Assembly (NCBI RefSeq): GCF_946885885.1 | Contig: NZ_CAMPHN010000164.1 | Span: 1 to 9,542, forward strand | Length of the DNA: 9,542 bases | Direction of reading: 5' to 3' | Source: an uncultured Pseudomonas sp. | Lineage (GTDB): Bacteria; Pseudomonadota; Gammaproteobacteria; Pseudomonadales; Pseudomonadaceae | In this document: piece after piece, positions 7,854-9,542 of the stretch | How positions within the stretch are numbered: the first letter of the stretch is position 1 | How the letters are laid out: every line of letters begins with the position of its first letter | Made by a program: the position numbers and the translations under genes | Notes under the pieces: model-generated | Seen by the model: the letters and a program-made list of their open reading frames with translations, nothing else | Databases searched by the model: none | Told to the model about the DNA's origin: nothing

Positions 7854-9110
7854 ATGAGAAAGACCTCCCTGGCGCTGGCCGTAGCCGCCGGCACCCTGGG
7901 CTTGTCCCTGAGCCAAATCGCAAACGCCGAGTTCATCAAGGACAGCAAGGCCAGCATCGAAGCGCGTAATTTCTATTTCAACCGCGATTTCCGTGAAGGC
8001 GCCGGTCAAGCCAAGCAGGAAGAGTGGGCTCAGGGCTTCCTGCTGCGTTTGGAATCCGGTTACACCGAGGGCACCGTGGGCTTCGGTGTCGACGCCCTGG
8101 GCACCTTCGGCTTCAAGCTCGATTCCGGCGACGGTACCGCCGGTAGCGGTCTGCTGGTGCCTGACCGCGAATCGGGCGGCTCCCAGGACAACTACGGCGA
8201 CCTCGGCCTCGCCGCCAAGGCTAAAATTTCCGAGACCGTGCTCAAAGTCGGCTCGCTGCAGCTGAAGAATATGGCTATCGGTTCCAGCGATGGCCGTCTG
8301 TTGCCGCAGGTGTTCAGTGGCGGCCAGCTGGTTTCCAAGGACATCGCCGGCTTGACCCTGGATGCCGGTTACCTGGATGAGGTCAATCATCGTAACTCCG
8401 GCGACTATGAAGATCTCAGCCTGAACACCTACGCCCACAGCGGTATCACCTTCGAAGAAGGCAACCAAAGCAGCAACTTCATCTTCGCCGGCGGCACCTA
8501 CAAATTCAGCGACAGCCTGACCGGCGGCTACTACTACAGCAATCTGGAAGACCTGTATAAGCAGCACTCCTTCAACCTGGTGCACGTGCTGCCGCTGGGC
8601 GACAAGCAATCGCTGAAGACCGACCTGCGCTACGCGCGCTCGACCGACGACGGTCACAGCAATGTCGACAACAAGGCCTTCGGCGCCATGGTCACCTACG
8701 CCCTCAGCGGCCACAGCTTCGGCTTCGGCTACCAGAGCATGAGCGGCGATACCGGCGCGGCCTATGTCAGCGGTACCGATCCGTTCCTGGTCAACTATGT
8801 GCAGATCGGCAACTTCGCGGCCAAGGACGAGAAGTCCTGGCAGGCACGTTACGACTTCAACTTCGCCTCCATCGGCATCCCCGGCCTGACCTTTATGACC
8901 CGCTACCTGAGCGGCGACAACATCGACCGCGGCGACGGGGTATCCGATGGCCGCGAGTGGGAGCGCGATATGGACCTCGCCTATGTGGTCCAGACCGGTC
9001 CGCTGAAGAACCTCGGCCTGAAATGGCGCAACGCCATGGTGCGCAACAACTACGGCCGCGACATCGACGAGAACCGCCTGATCGTCAGCTATACCCTGCC
9101 ACTGTTCTGA
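7854..9110 (+). CDS. OprD-family outer membrane porin
   Basis: This 418-residue protein is an outer membrane channel of the OprD family, which take up amino acids or small carboxylates in pseudomonads. The start is supported by GGAG (7841-7844) at good spacing. A signal peptide (MRKTSLALAVAAG..., ending IANA at residue 25) precedes the mature N-terminus EFIKDSKASIEARNFYFNRDF, which matches the OprD family start. The middle holds alternating beta-strand segments with many Tyr, Gly and Asp residues. The C-terminus, KWRNAMVRNNYGRDIDENRLIVSYTLPLF, is also typical and ends in Phe as outer membrane barrels usually do. The length is normal and there is no frame damage. It has its own long upstream control region and a strong terminator, so it appears monocistronic. 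The substrate and the exact subfamily (OccD or OccK type) cannot be assigned by eye. Confidence 0.93.
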   Translation: MRKTSLALAVAAGTLGLSLSQIANAEFIKDSKASIEARNFYFNRDFREGAGQAKQEEWAQGFLLRLESGYTEGTVGFGVDALGTFGFKLDSGDGTAGSGLLVPDRESGGSQDNYGDLGLAAKAKISETVLKVGSLQLKNMAIGSSDGRLLPQVFSGGQLVSKDIAGLTLDAGYLDEVNHRNSGDYEDLSLNTYAHSGITFEEGNQSSNFIFAGGTYKFSDSLTGGYYYSNLEDLYKQHSFNLVHVLPLGDKQSLKTDLRYARSTDDGHSNVDNKAFGAMVTYALSGHSFGFGYQSMSGDTGAAYVSGTDPFLVNYVQIGNFAAKDEKSWQARYDFNFASIGIPGLTFMTRYLSGDNIDRGDGVSDGREWERDMDLAYVVQTGPLKNLGLKWRNAMVRNNYGRDIDENRLIVSYTLPLF

Positions 9111-9169
9111 TAGCGCCAGCGCGGTACAGCGTCGATCTGTTGCATCCATTTCGACGCTGAGCACAACTG

Positions 9170-9197
9170 AGCCCGGACCCTGGTCCGGGCTTTTTTT
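9170..9197 (+). terminator. Intrinsic terminator of the porin gene
   Basis: AGCCCGGAC (9170-9178), loop CCTG, and GTCCGGGCT (9183-9191) form a perfect 9-bp GC-rich stem, followed by a run of seven T (9191-9197). It lies about 60 bases after the porin stop codon. Confidence 0.93.
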
Positions 9198-9202
9198 AGG
9201 CT

Positions 9203-9299
9203 GTTGGGTCGGGCGGCGCTCCGTTGAGGAGCGCAGCGACGAAGCCCAACGAGACATGCCGATGCCTGTTGGGCTTCGCTGTGCTCAGCGCCAACCTAC
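9203..9299. repeat. REP-like repeat pair downstream of the porin gene
   Basis: The right unit (9268-9299) reads on the minus strand GTAGGTTGGCGCTGAGCA then CAGCGAAGCCCAAC and is a clear copy of the family at 475-504 and 3099-3192. The left unit (9203-9250) is diverged: it starts GTTGGG and ends CGACGAAGCCCAAC, with an internal hairpin GCGCTCC-GTTGA-GGAGCGC (9216-9234). The two are inverted relative to each other across 17 bases, as in the pair between gmk and rpoZ. Confidence 0.75.
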
Positions 9300-9308
9300 C
9301 CATTGCAT

Positions 9309-9363
9309 GCAACACCTAACGGGGACATAGCCTTTTTTAGGCTATGTCCCCGTAGTGTATTGC
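9309..9363. repeat. Long hairpin palindrome with CGGGGACATAGCCT arms
   Basis: CGGGGACATAGCCT (9320-9333) and AGGCTATGTCCCCG (9339-9352) are perfect 14-bp arms around a TTTTT loop. The A at 9319 and T at 9353 extend the pairing. Beyond small bulges GCAACAC (9309-9315) pairs with GTGTATTGC (9355-9363). No T-run follows outside the stem, so it does not look like a terminator. The GGGGAC word recalls flanks of elements moved by REP-associated tyrosine transposases, but that link is uncertain and no such gene is in the window. Confidence 0.7.
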
Positions 9364-9504
9364 GTTCAGGCTTGGGCGCTTAAGTGTGAAGGGTCCGACC
9401 TCGTAGGGCGCGCCTGGGCGAATGCAGCTTGCGGATCGTGGCAGTTCGCACGGCGGTGATACGCGCCCGGTTGGGGCGGGCCAAACTATAGGAGACGGCA
9501 GGCT
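9364..9504. other. Intergenic stretch, no gene seen
   Basis: No coding region is supported. GGGCGCG (9406-9412) faces CGCGCCC (9462-9468) and could close a larger fold; the GTAGGGCGCG beginning at 9403 recalls the REP-like repeats elsewhere in the window, but the copy is not clear. Confidence 0.35.
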
Positions 9505-9542
9505 GTTGTTCAACAATATACAAAGTAATATATTGTCTTTGT
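9505..9542. promoter_or_regulatory. AT-rich operator- or promoter-like stretch at the window edge
   Basis: Overlapping symmetric words crowd this end: TTGTTCAACAA (9506-9516, palindrome), ACAATATA (9513-9520) facing TATATTGT (9529-9536), and ACAAAG (9520-9525) facing CTTTGT (9537-9542). The base composition shifts abruptly to AT. This looks like the control region of a gene lying beyond the window, perhaps with several regulator half-sites of the TTGT type. No start codon is visible. Confidence 0.4.

Noticed and set aside
7833..9257. 474-codon open frame on the minus strand opposite the porin gene
   Set aside because: It is a shadow of the OprD-family gene with biased Val/Ala/Gln composition and runs through the porin terminator and a repeat.

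Overview
The window looks like chromosomal DNA of a Pseudomonas or close relative. It is GC-rich, carries the block spoT-rpoZ-gmk-yicC (minus strand) divergent from rph and a DUF4870 gene (plus strand) that I know from Pseudomonas chromosomes, has an OprD-family porin, and is sprinkled with short palindromic intergenic repeats of the REP type. Species cannot be fixed from the sequence alone.

Layout. Bases 1-538 hold no convincing gene, but several different short palindromic repeats sit between 254 and 504. Bases 539-4834 (minus strand) read, in transcription order, yicC (endoribonuclease family), gmk (guanylate kinase), rpoZ (RNA polymerase omega) and spoT (ppGpp synthetase/hydrolase). A 134-bp structured element lies between yicC and gmk and contains the yicC stop codon in one arm. 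An inverted pair of REP-like repeats lies between gmk and rpoZ and contains the gmk stop codon. Bases 4835-5079 form a divergent promoter region. Bases 5080-7372 (plus strand) carry rph (RNase PH), a small DUF4870 membrane protein and a cytoplasmic PAS-GGDEF diguanylate cyclase with an intact active site and I-site. Bases 7373-7853 are a long control and leader region for the porin gene: an almost perfect 18-bp inverted repeat over a likely promoter, then a possible 24-codon leader peptide and a hairpin-rich stretch. The OprD-family porin follows (7854-9110) with a clear intrinsic terminator. Bases 9198-9542 hold REP-like repeats, a long hairpin palindrome and an AT-rich operator-like stretch at the edge.

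How the genes fit together. The minus-strand cluster joins guanine nucleotide metabolism and the stringent response: Gmk makes GDP, SpoT makes and breaks (p)ppGpp, and omega is the polymerase subunit that forms part of a ppGpp site in E. coli. YicC and RNase PH are two RNA-processing enzymes transcribed divergently from one control region. The diguanylate cyclase and the porin appear to be an accessory insertion: in P. aeruginosa, as I recall it, crc follows the DUF4870 gene and a RidA-family gene follows spoT, and neither is visible here. No CRISPR array, tRNA, rRNA, transposase gene or phage gene was found. The least ordinary parts are the intergenic ones: the porin leader, the yicC-gmk element, and the palindromes on both flanks.
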